In this document: positions 46,787-58,744 of the stretch, piece after piece
Numbering within the stretch: position 1 is the first letter of the stretch
Layout of the letters: each line of letters starts with the position of its first letter
Assembly (NCBI GenBank): GCA_022496185.1
Contig: WTXG01000030.1
Span: 124,001-188,000, forward strand
Length of the DNA stretch: 64,000 nt
DNA from: Multifurca ochricompacta
Taxonomy: Eukaryota > Basidiomycota > Agaricomycetes > Russulales > Russulaceae
Reading direction: 5' to 3'
The notes under the pieces: model-generated
What the model was told of the DNA's origin: nothing
Databases searched by the model: none
What the model saw: the letters and a program-made list of their open reading frames with translations, nothing else
Made by a program: the position numbers and the translations under genes

Positions 46787-47564
46787 ATTTTGTTTTTCAA
46801 AAACCAAGCGATAGGTGGCTGTGTCTATCTTTTTTGTAATCGCATCTCATACTCTTTGGGGATGACAGCGATGTTGTCATAGAATAGTAGTAAACCTCTA
46901 CCATTGACACACTGTCGAATGAAGGAATCGCGAGAGAACGACATAAGGATTAGCGTCAGTATGACCTTATATAGGACTACGAGACTAGTGGGTTTTGTGT
47001 CATGGAACTCCCCTGAACTTAAGGAAAAAGTCTACTCAGTCATTGACTGGAAGTAAGCCCACGGAGTCAAGCAAGCAATGCCTCCATGACAGTGGGAGGT
47101 GGTTGCGTCAGACGCAGGCAAATCTTCACCGGCTGAGTCCTCTACCGGGTCGGGTGAGAGGGTACGTCCTTTGAGTGACGAAGTGTAGTGTAATTAATCG
47201 TTGACCAGCTAACTACTCAAGTCACTACCATAAGACGCAAACAAAAAAAAACGGAGGGTGATAGTGAAGTTCGATGTGGCCGATAAATTTATTGATTAAA
47301 CGGCAGCAACACTTCGCCTTGCCTTGGGGGTTCTTGTAGTTGTAGTGAGATCGCTGGCCGAGTGTGGGTGCCACGTGGGATCACAGGTTGGTTGATGTAT
47401 ACACAGACGCGAGAGAAGGTGTCGCGTGTCGCGTGCTCTTCTATCTTTTTGACTCCTAACAGCATCACAACTTGGCGCGACCCCTGGTAAAGGATATGGA
47501 ACGACGGTGTTAATAACTGGTGTAGGAAATAAAATTCCTTCAACTCATTTTTCTCTCATGGCAC

Positions 47565-47597
<33 letters not shown>

Positions 47598-50500
47598 GAG
47601 GCAGGGCAGATCCCGGTTTTATTTAATTATTTAATTAATTCATGAAGATAGTCACACTATATGTCACGTGATGGCATACCTTTCACCTTTCACCCTTCTT
47701 GACACCATTGACACCATCCTCCGAGTCAACTCTAATCTATTAGTCGGTATATCCTCTGGCGAAGGTGTCAGACTTGATTTTCCCCTTACCATCACGTTTG
47801 AGCCTTGGACTTCTACTTTTGCCGCCTTCTACATTTCTGTCCTTTGGTCCACTGTCCCTCCTGTGGCAGGAAGGTAGATGGCTGATATTCTTTGTGTTGC
47901 AACATGGCCGCATGTGGCTTGATTATAACACGCACAGGGCATGTATTTCGTATCCACAACTACCAGTGTGAGTGGTGTGTATGGTTTAGAAGAGTCTTGG
48001 CTTATGAGGTTTATGAAACTATTCTTATTTCGCTAATGTGATGTTGTGCATTCAGCACGTACCACCAACCCCTGCATGTTGATGGATAGCATAATATGCG
48101 CAAGTGAGCAACAGGAACACTAACGACGGCTGACACGGTATCTAATGGGGACAAATCCTCCCTTTCTGATGTAGTCCATTTTATGCAGATAAGATGTTGA
48201 TTGTTGGACATGAGTTTGGTCACCTGCCGGACGGACTCAGTTTGAGTTCATGAATGTCATCATCCCCCTTAGTCACTGAGAGCGGAAATATTGGACCTTT
48301 CCGAGTACTCTCGCCAGCAACCCCATGAATCGGCAAAGTGGTGGTCTGGTAGAGAAGGATCCCGAACAAACGGTCATCACCAAAGCAAGAGAAGAGAAAC
48401 GGCAATGGACCGCTTATGTTACGATCTTATTTCAGGAGACTTACTATCTGTACAATAATGACGCACAAGTACTCCTTTCTCCATTTTACTTCTCTTTTCT
48501 TTCCTTTTTCCACCTTCCACTCCATCGTCTCCACCTACCTCGATCCATAACAACAACATACCCAACACGTCTGACATCATCTAACAATACGTCATTTGCT
48601 TTCCCTCTATCTATTCAAGCTACAAGTACAGCACTGCACCCTTCTTCAGTAGTCTTGAGCTCCTCTTCCCTACAGATCTCTAGGAACTCAGGAATCTAGC
48701 TTTGCTTTCGCTCTAACCACCCGAACTCCGTTGATAAGATATCAGCTTCGAACAACGACCGTAACAGCCTACGACCGAGGGGGGGGAGGGGGGGAATATA
48801 ATGAGTAATATGGTGCGCCAGAACCCCTTGACCTTGGAACTACTGCCTTCCTGTTTTGTTTTCACTACAAAAGTGCGATGGGAGTTTGCGGCTTATGGAC
48901 AAAAAAAGTAATTGTTGTTTCAGTGGCGGCTCGTCGCCGGCACACTAACACTGCTCCTTCATACTCTCTCCCCAAACCCCAATGTGCGAGAGTTGCGCGC
49001 TAGAAAAAATGAGAACAGAGATTGCCAGTGTGACATAATTAACAAATCGTCTTTCTTGGATGAACATTTGACCCACCTCTACCGCTCCTTCTCGGCAAGA
49101 AGACGAATGTGGGTGGTGGGGTTTACAAGTGGTCTGAGCGCGCAGAATGCGGAATCAACGAATGTTACCTTTATCGGAAAAGAGACGGCCAGACTTTGGT
49201 AATACCAAGCGATGTGTGTGCACTGGCGGGGCCAATTCCCAGTGTAAAATGTACTGCCACCCACGTCATTTTTCGTCCACAATCCACGCTTGCCGCCGTC
49301 GCGTCTCGAGTAATAGACGATATGGGATGGATTCGAGGTGGCCATGGTATGTAGTACGGTATGTGCGACAGTTCGACAAAACTCCAAATCAGCCCTATTT
49401 CTGGAGTGAAAAATACAGTGAGTGTACAATCAGGCCAGAGTGATGAGCACACCAAATAATGTCTGTATTTCTCTCTATATATGATTTCACAGTGGGTTGA
49501 CTCTTCTGGACTGATGATCCGTTGTGGCCCTCGATCATATATATCTACACAAGGAAAGCTGTACATACTCCACCCAAAAATGAACATTTTGCCGCAAACA
49601 TTACAGTAATCTGTGCTCATCCTACATACACGCTGGGTGCCTTTGTGACTAAAATTCTCGTATCGAGAGATAGAGCGCGGAATGGAATAGCTGTGAAGCC
49701 GTGTTCAAGATGCTTGTGCTCAACACACCCTCAGATGAGGAATGGATAGATAGGTCTATTGGCGAAAGCGATGCTATGTAGACGCCCGCGACTACTTTGA
49801 ACGTCCTGGGTTTACACCTCCACGATTTCGCAGCAATATGAGGTCAAAGCTGGAGAGCTGTGCCGCACGTCTGAAGCATTAGACTCAAGGTCCTTTAAAA
49901 ACTAGCTGTAACATGCCTTGGTGATCCATTCTCCTTACCGGATTCTGCTGATTTATTCATATGTCTTATAACTCTGCGGACGACCTCTGGAATGCAGCCT
50001 TCTCCAACGTCGGACGACAAGGTGGTGAACGCAGAAATAATGACGATGTATCCCGAGCCATACAAGTCATAGGTGGGGTAACGCAAGCACACCCCAAACC
50101 CAAACCAACGAAAACAGGTGAGCGGTAGTCCAGAGCATCAAGCAATGCGTGACTGAGTTAACAGGTCAAAATGGTACGCAAGGTTCAAACCATACTGTCC
50201 AGCAACACAAAACCATGGGAACCTCCTCAGCAGCAAAACGGCCGAACTCTGGTGTAGGAACCTCCTATGGAATCGGACCACCACTGTGCGCCCAAGGAAC
50301 CGCTGCATCCAGTGCCATATCAAGTGGCTCAATTAATACGGCTGGTATTTCACATACATACCCTCAATATCCTGCATCTCATGGCATACCTGGGCGACGC
50401 GCACGCTTCTTGCCCGGCTGCAACCAGCCGTGGAGGTTAAATGGATCTAGTTAAACGATACCACTAGTAATGGCCTTGGCTTGCGATCCCGTTCTCGATT

Positions 50501-51526
50501 ATACCCAAGTCGAGGACTCTCTAGCTTCATCATTTATTTGCCGCCTGGAATAGAGAAGCTGAGGCACAAGTGACTGACTGTTCTGGACTTGCAAATCTAC
50601 CCAAACCCCCTAAATCCGTCGTGTCTTTGTTATCATATATACATATATACTTATACTTATAATTATGCTTATGAATATACTCACCCTAATTTGTTGCCGT
50701 ATTCGTTGATTGCGAGTGTGTGAGATGGCCAAAGTCCAAAGACTATTAGCTACTTTGGGAGATGGAAAGTGACCAAAAGTACCAGAGGGCCACCGTGAGC
50801 AGAAGCAACGCCGCATGTCATGGGTAGCAGAGTTTGAACTAGTCGTTGCCAACAGAATGCGAGAAACGAGTCATATTTATGTGATCTAACTTGGAGGTTC
50901 ACTGTAGAGGAAAAGCCCCCCCGACACTTGATATGGAATGGAATGGGATGCTCTCCAAGTGGTGGTGACAACGCACATTGTGTTGGTGTTGTGTTGATAG
51001 ATAGTCTCCGCGAACGTCCGACAACAAGAAACTTCAACTCCGCTCTTTTGATTGCGGGCGGGGGGGGGGAGGGGGGTGATGGGCCAGGGTTGTGGCGCTC
51101 CGAGTCGGTTCACCCTTTTTATCCCCGGTCCCGGGAACCGGGAAATTAGAAAAGATGGGCTGGGCCCGGGTCCCTGATTCCGGGCACTTACCAGCAGCAC
51201 ACCAGTCTCGAAGAATTCAAAGAACGCGTAGTTTGCCCCCTCCCTCCCTCCCACCCTTGTTGACGGGGGGAGGCGACGGCGGCGGACGAAGCAGACGGTT
51301 GCATCATGATAAGTCACTGTCCTTTGTCTGCCCAAACACCGGCTTTTCAGAGTGTTTACCCTTGCGGGCGCTCTCGCCATGATACGTAGGTGACCGGAAC
51401 TTATGTATCTGGCTCTACTCTTTGCTTCTTCTTCTCAGAGGCCAATCAGGTGGTAGAAAAAACGCCGAAGAAGCAGCGACGAGTGACAGACGCAAGCTTG
51501 CATTAGTGTCGCACGCAAGCAGTACC
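46787..51526. other. Long gene-poor region
   Basis: No gene is supported across this 4.7-kb stretch. Minus-strand frames at 47289-47543 and 49895-50092 have mildly protein-like text (for example YDLYGSGYIVIISAFTTLSS) but no motif, start or partner exon. The stretch contains a 7-base tandem repeat (listed separately), G runs at about 48779-48793 and 51060-51077, and poly-purine patches. Together with the adjacent transposable element it looks like a low-constraint island. Confidence 0.45.
47566..47593. repeat. Tandem repeat (GTTGAGA)x4
   Basis: Four perfect copies of the 7-base unit GTTGAGA lie head to tail. The unit is not a fungal telomere repeat and no array extends beyond four copies. Confidence 0.9.
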
Positions 51527-51534
51527 TTGCTTTG
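51527..51534. repeat. Left target-site duplication
   Basis: The word TTGCTTTG directly precedes the left inverted repeat of the transposable element and recurs directly after the right one, as expected for an 8-bp hAT target duplication. Confidence 0.85.
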
Positions 51535-51550
51535 TAGGGCTGCGCGCCGT
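51535..51550 (+). repeat. Left terminal inverted repeat
   Basis: Sixteen bases, TAGGGCTGCGCGCCGT, that match the right end of the element perfectly in inverse orientation. Confidence 0.9.
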
Positions 51551-52800
51551 ACCCGTAGCTTACGGTATGACGGTGCCGTAGTACGGTGCCGTACCCGTAC
51601 CGTGCCAGCTCAAGTCAATCATCGAGACGGACGGTTACGGGTACGGAAACGCCGTCCGAACCCGTCAAAAAACGGCCGTAGACGGCATTAGACGGCATGG
51701 ACGGCAGGGCTTTAATCTTGTCATTAAGCCACCAAAACTCCCCCACTATAGTATCTTTACCTATTTAGATAGTAGATAAGTGTTAGCTAAATATGGTAAA
51801 GATAAGAGATAAGATAAACTAACTAATACTCACTTCAGTTTATGTGGTCAAAACTGAAGTGAACATGTACAGAATAGTGACCTTTTATATTTCTCAGAGG
51901 AGCATGACAATAAGTAGAATAAATATAGTTATTTAAATGTGACAAGACAGAAGGAATGTGTTGTGCGTGCAATGTCTCTGAATCAATTATCTGACGCACT
52001 TTAGATTATCTTATCATAATCATAAGATCGAGTCCACCCAGGAGCCCGGCTGTCCGGTCTCCGGTCCTAGTTGCAACCGGCCCATCTCAACAGCATATTA
52101 TGGATTATGGAGTAGATTAGATTAGTGGATAGGGCACGATCTCCCTCCGTTGCCTGACAAGAAGCAGTTGCATCTTGCACACACACAAGCTGATACTGCA
52201 CTGGGTCGTTGAGCTGTCTATTAGTCTATATATTTGATTTTTTTGCCTTATTGTAATTGAATTTTGGTCTGCCAGAGTCCAGTTGGAGGTATGCTCACAT
52301 TTAGGAGTTGCCTTGTGCAAGCCTGAATATAGTTTTTGGATGCCCCCTTTTGGGGCATGTTTTGGTATTGCTTCTCTGATGTCTCTTTTGTGATAATGTA
52401 CCTACAATTACATTTATTGAGGGAGTTCATGTTCCAGTATGCCCTGTTTACACTAATCACACTCACAGAAGCAAATGCAATGCTTGAAGTCCCTCTATGA
52501 GTTTCAGATTATGGCTGGTAAAGTAGATTGTTGGGTATTGTACTCATAAACTACATAAAAAGGTGTAGAATAGCCATAAGAATACACCCACTCATTGTTT
52601 TATCACTCTGAGCTTCTTGCTCATGCTACCCTGGTCAACTTTATTTTCTCTAGTAATACCGTCTACTACCGTATACCGTAAAACGGCCGTACCGTACCCG
52701 TACCGTACCGTCAGCGATCCGGTGAGTACCAAAAACGGAAAGTGTACGGGTCAGCCGTACCCGTCTTCACCGTCAAATAGACGGCCGTCACCGTCAACGG

Positions 52801-52816
52801 ACGGCGCGCAGCCCTA
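52801..52816 (-). repeat. Right terminal inverted repeat
   Basis: The exact reverse complement of the left 16-base terminal repeat. Confidence 0.9.
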
Positions 52817-52824
52817 TTGCTTTG
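52817..52824. repeat. Right target-site duplication
   Basis: TTGCTTTG, identical to the eight bases before the element. Confidence 0.85.
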
Positions 52825-54878
52825 GTTCTTCAAAAGGATATGCAACTAGGAAGGAATCTTGAAAACGATGACGATAACGATTTCTTAGTATGTAAAACTA
52901 GACCCAACGACTCCTTTGTCCTTGTTATGCTTCTTTGGAAGAGCATGTTTCAGTCGGTTGATCACCACCGTCACAGACGAGGATATCACAGTTAGAACCA
53001 GGATATGCTGCTATGATTAAAAAAAATAACCCTAACTATTCTGGGTGCATCGGAGCTTCCCATTGTGTCCGATGATGGCCGCTAAAGCCATGATAATATT
53101 CACAAAGAAGCCTGCACATCACGGAAGAAAGAAGACATATGCATTACGATAAATCCCTGCCATAGTACCATCAGGGTGGGGAAGGGGTAACCCCGAATAG
53201 ACAGACGCCTAAGGCCATTAAAGAGTTCAGCCAAAAAAAAAAAAAAGCTACCTCCGAAAAAGGAGTGAGGCCATTGATACGAATCAAGGTGAGGCCAATG
53301 GTGGTGAGTCATGAAAAATGAGATTGCAGAGGCAATAGAAGCTATAAGCGGTCCTCCAAATAATACGTTGACCCCCGAGTCATTTGCGCAAAAAATAGCA
53401 CTAGATAATGAATAATGGGGGGGGAACTCGGAGCTGGAGCAAAACAGTACTATTTTCGTACTATACGCTCCCCCCAAGCGCTCGTGTGATTACTGCTACT
53501 ACCACGCAATGCACCCAGGATGGCAGCGTGATTAAGGGCACGCCGCCATCTTCGATTAAAAAAAAAACCCCCTACAGGATCGGGATACTCGGGAGGCGCG
53601 GACGCCTCGTGCCCAGGATCGAGTCGCTTTTGGAGGGTAAAACATTTAGTAGTGGGAGGCTATTGGCAGCCAAGGTTTCCACACAATTCGGGCTGGCCAG
53701 CCATAAGTCATGATAATAAGGAGGGGGGGGGGGGGGCTTAGCCTCTAGTTTCTTGCTATTTCCATCTCACCTTTTTTCGTCTTTTTTTTTTTCCCCCCCA
53801 AAAAAACCCGCGGGTATATATAAATAATCTATTTGTTGTCATGCCTTGTGTAGTATGTCAGTAGTGCCTGAACTTGTTCCGATTGACGCCAAACACAAAA
53901 AAAAAAAGGACAAGACGTCCGTTGTGTGAAGAGGGAGGGAAATGAAGAGCCGCAAGAGCTGAGCCCGCAAAAGGGTTAAGACGCGTTGCCCTTGAGGCTG
54001 TTAAATTCGGGGGTTCGTTAATATTTGATCGATATACGTTTGCTGGTGATGTGATTCCCCTAACAAATTGAAATATAGCTTTGAAACATGCGTAAATATG
54101 TATAAAAGATAATCTGTTTGTTGCAGATTAGTAATAAAAAAAAAAGAACGAAGGAGCTGGTGAAGATGCCACCATACATACTTTATACTCACTCCATTTG
54201 AATCTATTTTTTTTCGAGACAGTATAAACAAAAAGAAATCTTTTTTTTTTCATTCGTACAAAAAAGGAGGTCCTATTTTTTTTTAAGAAAAAAGAAAGAA
54301 AAAGAAGATATCAATGATAACAGAGGAGGTAAGGGGGGGAGAGGTGGTAGTAAGGCGCAAAGAGAGAGAAAGAGATATACGTAGTGAGAATGCGAGTATG
54401 AGAGAGAGAGTATGAGAAAGAGAGACAGAGACAGAGACAAGGACAGAGATTCAGAAAAGAGGGGGATATTGTGACACGGTCATGACTAGGGATCAGAAGG
54501 AGGCAAACAAAAAGTGAGCAAATATTAAGAGACCGAGGACCCAATAGTGCGGAGCTTGAGGACGGGGAGGAGGGGTGGAAGAAAAAAACAAGGGCAGAAG
54601 CAATAGGAGCGCGACTTTGAAAAGAGAAAAAAAAACGGACGAACGGATAGACGAACATCGAGGGATTGTAATACGAAAAAAAAAAGAATGAAACAACGCA
54701 TCTGGGTTTTTCTGTTTTCTTTCCTTCTTTCGAATCCAAAAAAAAAAAAGAAAAAGAGAAATCACAGGAACACAGGAGAGAGAGGCGGAGAATATCCGAG
54801 TGTCCGCGCGCGCTCAAAAGGAAAACTAAAAACAAAAAACAAAAAAAAAACCAACCCCTGTTTTCTCCCACCACGCCC
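52825..54878. other. Spacer with a possible membrane-protein fragment
   Basis: On the minus strand at about 53030-53480 three pieces could be joined at GT-AG borders: NVLFGGPLIASIASAISFFM, GFIVMHMSSFFRDVQ and FFVNIIMALAAIIGHNGK. This would be part of a small membrane protein. No start or family is recognisable, so I do not call a gene. The rest is low complexity, with long A and T runs (53770-53790, 54240-54300) and a purine-rich GA tract (54355-54450) in what is probably the 3' flank of the RING gene. Confidence 0.35.
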
Positions 54879-57800
54879 CTACGCCGAAGATGGGATTGGG
54901 ATAGGCCCAGGGTTAGTAGAGACACCCTGAAAAGACAAGGCAAGGTTAAGCTCATTGGAGAAAAAAAGAGATGCAAGTACGCACCTGAGAGCGACATGCA
55001 GGGCAATTATTACGACCCGTCTCAAGCCATCGGTCAACACACTCCTTGTGGAACACATGTCGACAAGATAACAATCTCAAATCTATATCCGGATCGTAAT
55101 CTTCCAGACAAATCAAGCACTAGTGATGGACATGAATTCGTCAGAATTCATGAAAAGAGTTTTGTATTTTGACAAAAACTTACTCGATCCACACACATCG
55201 GCGCGATCCGCCCAATCTTCTCATATTCGGCGAGTACATTCGAGCGTATGACCTCAAGTCCAGAATTGTCAATGTCTTCCTTTGAAGCCGTCTGCGGCTT
55301 GACCTGCCCAAGAAGCTCCGCCAGCTCCTCGAATGAATCGAGAGGGTCGGTCCCAACCACGAGCTGATGATTCGGCGGGTAATACCCTGAAAAAGCATTC
55401 GGCAAAACGATTAACACTACCAGGGAAGGAGAGCGAGACAAAAAAAAAAAACAAAAAAACATACCGCCAATAACGTAAATGAAGAAAGTCGTTGAGCCAT
55501 GCCCATCGTCGCCCGCGCGTCCGGTGCCATTACTGCCACCGCTGCACTTGAACCAGACCCTCACGCCGCGATGTTGGGCCCAGAGCCTGCGGCGGTCTCA
55601 ACCCGCGCGGCCCATCGCGTGGTGACTCTGAAGATGTGGAAGCTTCCCCTGAAGCATCGTCCTGCTGGTGCTGCTGTACATGCTCATGCTCATGTGCTCC
55701 TTGGTCTTGTTGGAATTGTAGCGGATATTCATCGCGCCCTTCTGTGTGCCTGTGCATATGCCCACCATGACCGTGACCGTGACCGTGACCATGCACGGAC
55801 TGTAACCCAACGACGATGACGGGTACAACCGTGTTCCCATCTGGACCCTGCGTTTGTCCGTCCGCTGTCGACGTCACCCCTTCGCGCTCGCCGCTTGACG
55901 TAGCGCCCGTGGCGGCGGCGGCAGCAGCAGCAGCTGCTGCTGCTGCTGCCATAGAAGATGGAGGAGTGGTAGGTATGGGTGATGGTGGTGATGAGGGAGA
56001 GCCGGCCGTCCCGTGAGGCACGACCATGGGTGGGAATCGGTACATACGCCACCAGTTGATGCCGCCACCCGGCCGGCGCTCCGAACCGGCAAGAGTGCGT
56101 CGTGGCGTCTGTGGTGTAAGTGGGGGCGGGGGTGAGGTTTGCTGCGACGGCCCAGCAGAAGTAGGTGGTAGGACCGTGACGGTCTCCTCCTCAGGCTCGC
56201 TATTGTCCTCGTCGTGCGCATCACCATCATTCGTGCCTGTTTCGTCTTCGTAGGAAAGATCATCATCATCTGGTGGGAGCGCTGGAAGCCCTTCGCTAAG
56301 GTCAAATGCCGCATTTGCAGCTGAGGCTTCCTGTGGATAAATCAAGGGTGGCGTATCCATACCAACAGGATCAGTTTCTTCCTCAGGCTCTGGTTCTGGC
56401 TCTGTCTCTGGCTCATTCTCGGACTGGCCTTCCTCCAATGTACGCCTCAAGTCGGACTGCAGGTCCATCAGGAATCGCTCAAAGCTGTCCTCCGGTGGCG
56501 GGGGCCGCTCCTGTTGTTGCGCCTGCTGCTGTCGTTGCTGGCTATCACCAAAGTTGACGTCTATAGCGGAAGATGTGGGTGCACCAAATCTAGATCCAGG
56601 TGGCGAGCCATCATCTAGTCCCATGCCCATCTGGAACGCCCGTGCCATGTCCGCGAGAAGTTGTGTGCGTGGATCGACTGGAATCGCTGGACTTGCGCTG
56701 GGAGATAGATCGGGCTCAGGAGATGGAGATGTTGTAGATGGAGAAACGGGAGCGGTCGACGGTGGGGATGGACGAAGGCCCAGGCGATCACGCAGTCCTG
56801 CCCATGCATTGCGTACGCGATCACGAGAAGCAAGTCCCGCAGTAGGCGTGGGAGAGAGCGGGCGGCTCTGGCCTTGGCTTTGGCTTTGACTCGGGCTCTG
56901 ACCGTGGCCCATTTCAGATACGGGTGAAGGTATGGGTTGTGCACCGGTTCCCGTTGGCATATTTGGTAGCGCAAGGCCAGATGATAAGAGGGGATCTGAG
57001 GAACCCGAAACGAGAGAAGCAGCGGTGGCGGCGGTGGCGACGCTGAGTGAGAGCAAAATATCATCCTATTAGCACAATCGTTTACGAGAAAAAAGGACAG
57101 GAAGACGAGAAGGGGGAGGTAACATACCTGAGTAAAGTACCCAGTACATCGATACTGGTTGGGGAGAGTGATAATGGACGGGATGCAGAGACTGGGGGCT
57201 CTTCCTGGGCATGTAGGTCCTGTGACGTTTCGCTGGTAGCACTTGACTCTTCCTGATTCTCACTTTCCAAACTTGCGCTGGTTTCGGAGGATTGTGACTC
57301 GGGGGCAGCGTAAGAAGAGCGGCGCGAGCGGATGGGCCGAGAAAGGAGGTCCGAAAGCCTCCGCCGCGGGGGACGCTCTCCTGGTGGTGGTACGGAGGAG
57401 GCACGCCGGGGCGCTGACTCTATGGGCTCCGAGTTGCCGGACTGAGAAACATCAGAGGTATGTACAACACCCTGCACAACGACGAGAGTGCCAGCGGCGG
57501 GGAAGTTACGTCTTGTTTCAGGTGCTGTAGGTGGTTGAGCGGGATCTGGTGGGGTCGCTGGCCTCTCCATAACGTTGAAAAGTTCTGAATGGTCGTGGTC
57601 CCTTTGAGGAACACTACCGGGTTCTACGGAAATCGTTGGAAGGGGACCAGGGTCGTGGTTGAGGGCAGCAAGATCACGTGAGGTAGGGGCGGAAGGGTTA
57701 GAGAGGGAAGAGGATGGTGACGAGGAAGAGATGTCTGTGACGGTGCCCAAGAAAGGCATAAGGTTGGTAGGCTGGGAGACGTCCATTGAGGAAGAGTCGG

Positions 57801-58350
57801 ATGAGGAAGGTCCGATCATGGTGGTGTTTGCTAGTTCGGTCGTGCTCGAGGCAGGACTGTCCTCTCTTGCCTTGCCCTTTGGGTTGGAGGTCGTACTGGA
57901 TGATGGAGAGGAAGGTTGGGATGGTATGCGTGTGGTGGAACTGGAAGATTCAGCTAGCTGTGACTCGTCGTGCTCTGGTTGGTCGGGTAGTATCCCTGTA
58001 GGTTCACTTGACTTTCGGCGCCTGTAAAAGGTCCAACGTTTGTGTGATCTAGGAGTACGGTCGATGTCAGGTCGAGTTGAGGTTGTACGCTGAGAATTTG
58101 AGCGACTGCGAAGTGGGGAACGCAGTGCGCCGAGAAAGGACCTGGGGCCGGTGCGCTTTGGGGGGAGAGGGGGCTGATTCGAGAGATCGGAGTTGTGATG
58201 GGAAGAATGAAGGGGAGATATTGGTTGTCGTTGAGTGGGAAGATGAGAAGGATGTTCTGAGATACGAGTCGAGGAAGAGTGAGGAGAGGGAGGAGGGAAT
58301 TGGAGGGAGGGATGTTCCTCAGGAGGATGACGAGAGACTATTTGACCCAT
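54879..58350 (-). CDS. Large RING-H2 protein, probable E3 ubiquitin ligase
   Basis: Exons 57128-58350, 55465-57042, 55184-55386, 54985-55119 and 54879-54926 give about 1060 residues. The N-terminus MGQIVSR matches the N-myristoylation pattern (Gly2, Ser6), so membrane anchoring is possible. The first 800 residues are disordered, rich in Ser, Pro and basic patches, with an alanine run coded at about 55915-55955, a Gly/His repeat and acidic stretches. A conserved part follows (VRVWFKCSGGSNGTG, FFIYVIGGYYPPNHQLVVGT, DPLDSFEELAELLGQVKPQT, EYEKIGRIAPMCVDR). The C-terminal RING reads CLICLEDYDPDIDLRLLSCR, HVFHKECVDRWLETGRNNCP and AC, with zinc ligands spaced as C3H2C3. The protein ends 17 residues after CRSQ. 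A one-base frame problem lies near 55590, just before RRLWAQHRGVRVW. Substrates are unknown. Confidence 0.88.
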
Positions 58351-58744
58351 TGTGTGCTAGAGGGCTAAGAGGCAAAGTTGGGTGAAAGTCGAAATAACGC
58401 ACTGCGCTTTTAGTGTGTGTGTTTTCCGTTAGTGAGGGTAAGAAAAGAAAAGACCCTATTATTAAAGTGATGTAGAGAGAGAAAGAGAGAGAATGATGTT
58501 GATTTGAAAAATGTGGAGGTGAAGTGGAGAAAGAAAGGGTCGAAGGGAAGTGGAGGGTAGGAGGGAAGATGGAAGGAAGGGTCAAGGTGAATGATAAATG
58601 TAAATGGTAAAGGTTAAGGCTAAGGCTCTCGAGAGCCGAAATGACTCTTTCTTCGACGACACGACAACGATAATGACGATGACAGTGACAACGACAACGA
58701 CAACGACTGACTAACACAAAGTACCCAAAAGTACCCAAAAGTAC
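58351..58744. other. Short spacer
   Basis: This 394-base gap should carry the promoter of the RING gene. It contains a purine-rich tract (58430-58600) and an imperfect ACAACG/ACGACA repeat (58660-58706). A minus-strand frame through it has no protein-like features. Confidence 0.4.

Larger units (their letters stand above)
51535..52816. mobile_element. Non-autonomous hAT-like DNA transposon
   Basis: The element is 1282 bp long. It begins TAGGGCTGCGCGCCGT and ends with the exact reverse complement, so the terminal inverted repeats are 16 bp and perfect. Both ends are flanked by the 8-bp direct repeat TTGCTTTG. An 8-bp duplication and TAGGG-type ends are hallmarks of the hAT superfamily. Subterminal regions on both sides (51541-51705 and 52672-52815) are packed with GTACGG, GTACCCGT and ACGGC words in both orientations, typical of transposase-binding sites. 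The interior is AT-rich and has only short minus-strand frames (52117-52320, 52248-52466) with no recognisable transposase domain. It must therefore move, if at all, with an enzyme coded elsewhere. The perfect ends suggest a young insertion. Confidence 0.88.

Noticed and set aside
49171..49620. A 149-codon minus-strand frame with Cys pairs
   Set aside because: The Cys spacing does not match a known zinc finger and there is no partner exon or start context.
55816..56016. Alanine-rich + strand frame
   Set aside because: It is the antisense reading of the alanine and glycine/serine repeats of the RING gene.
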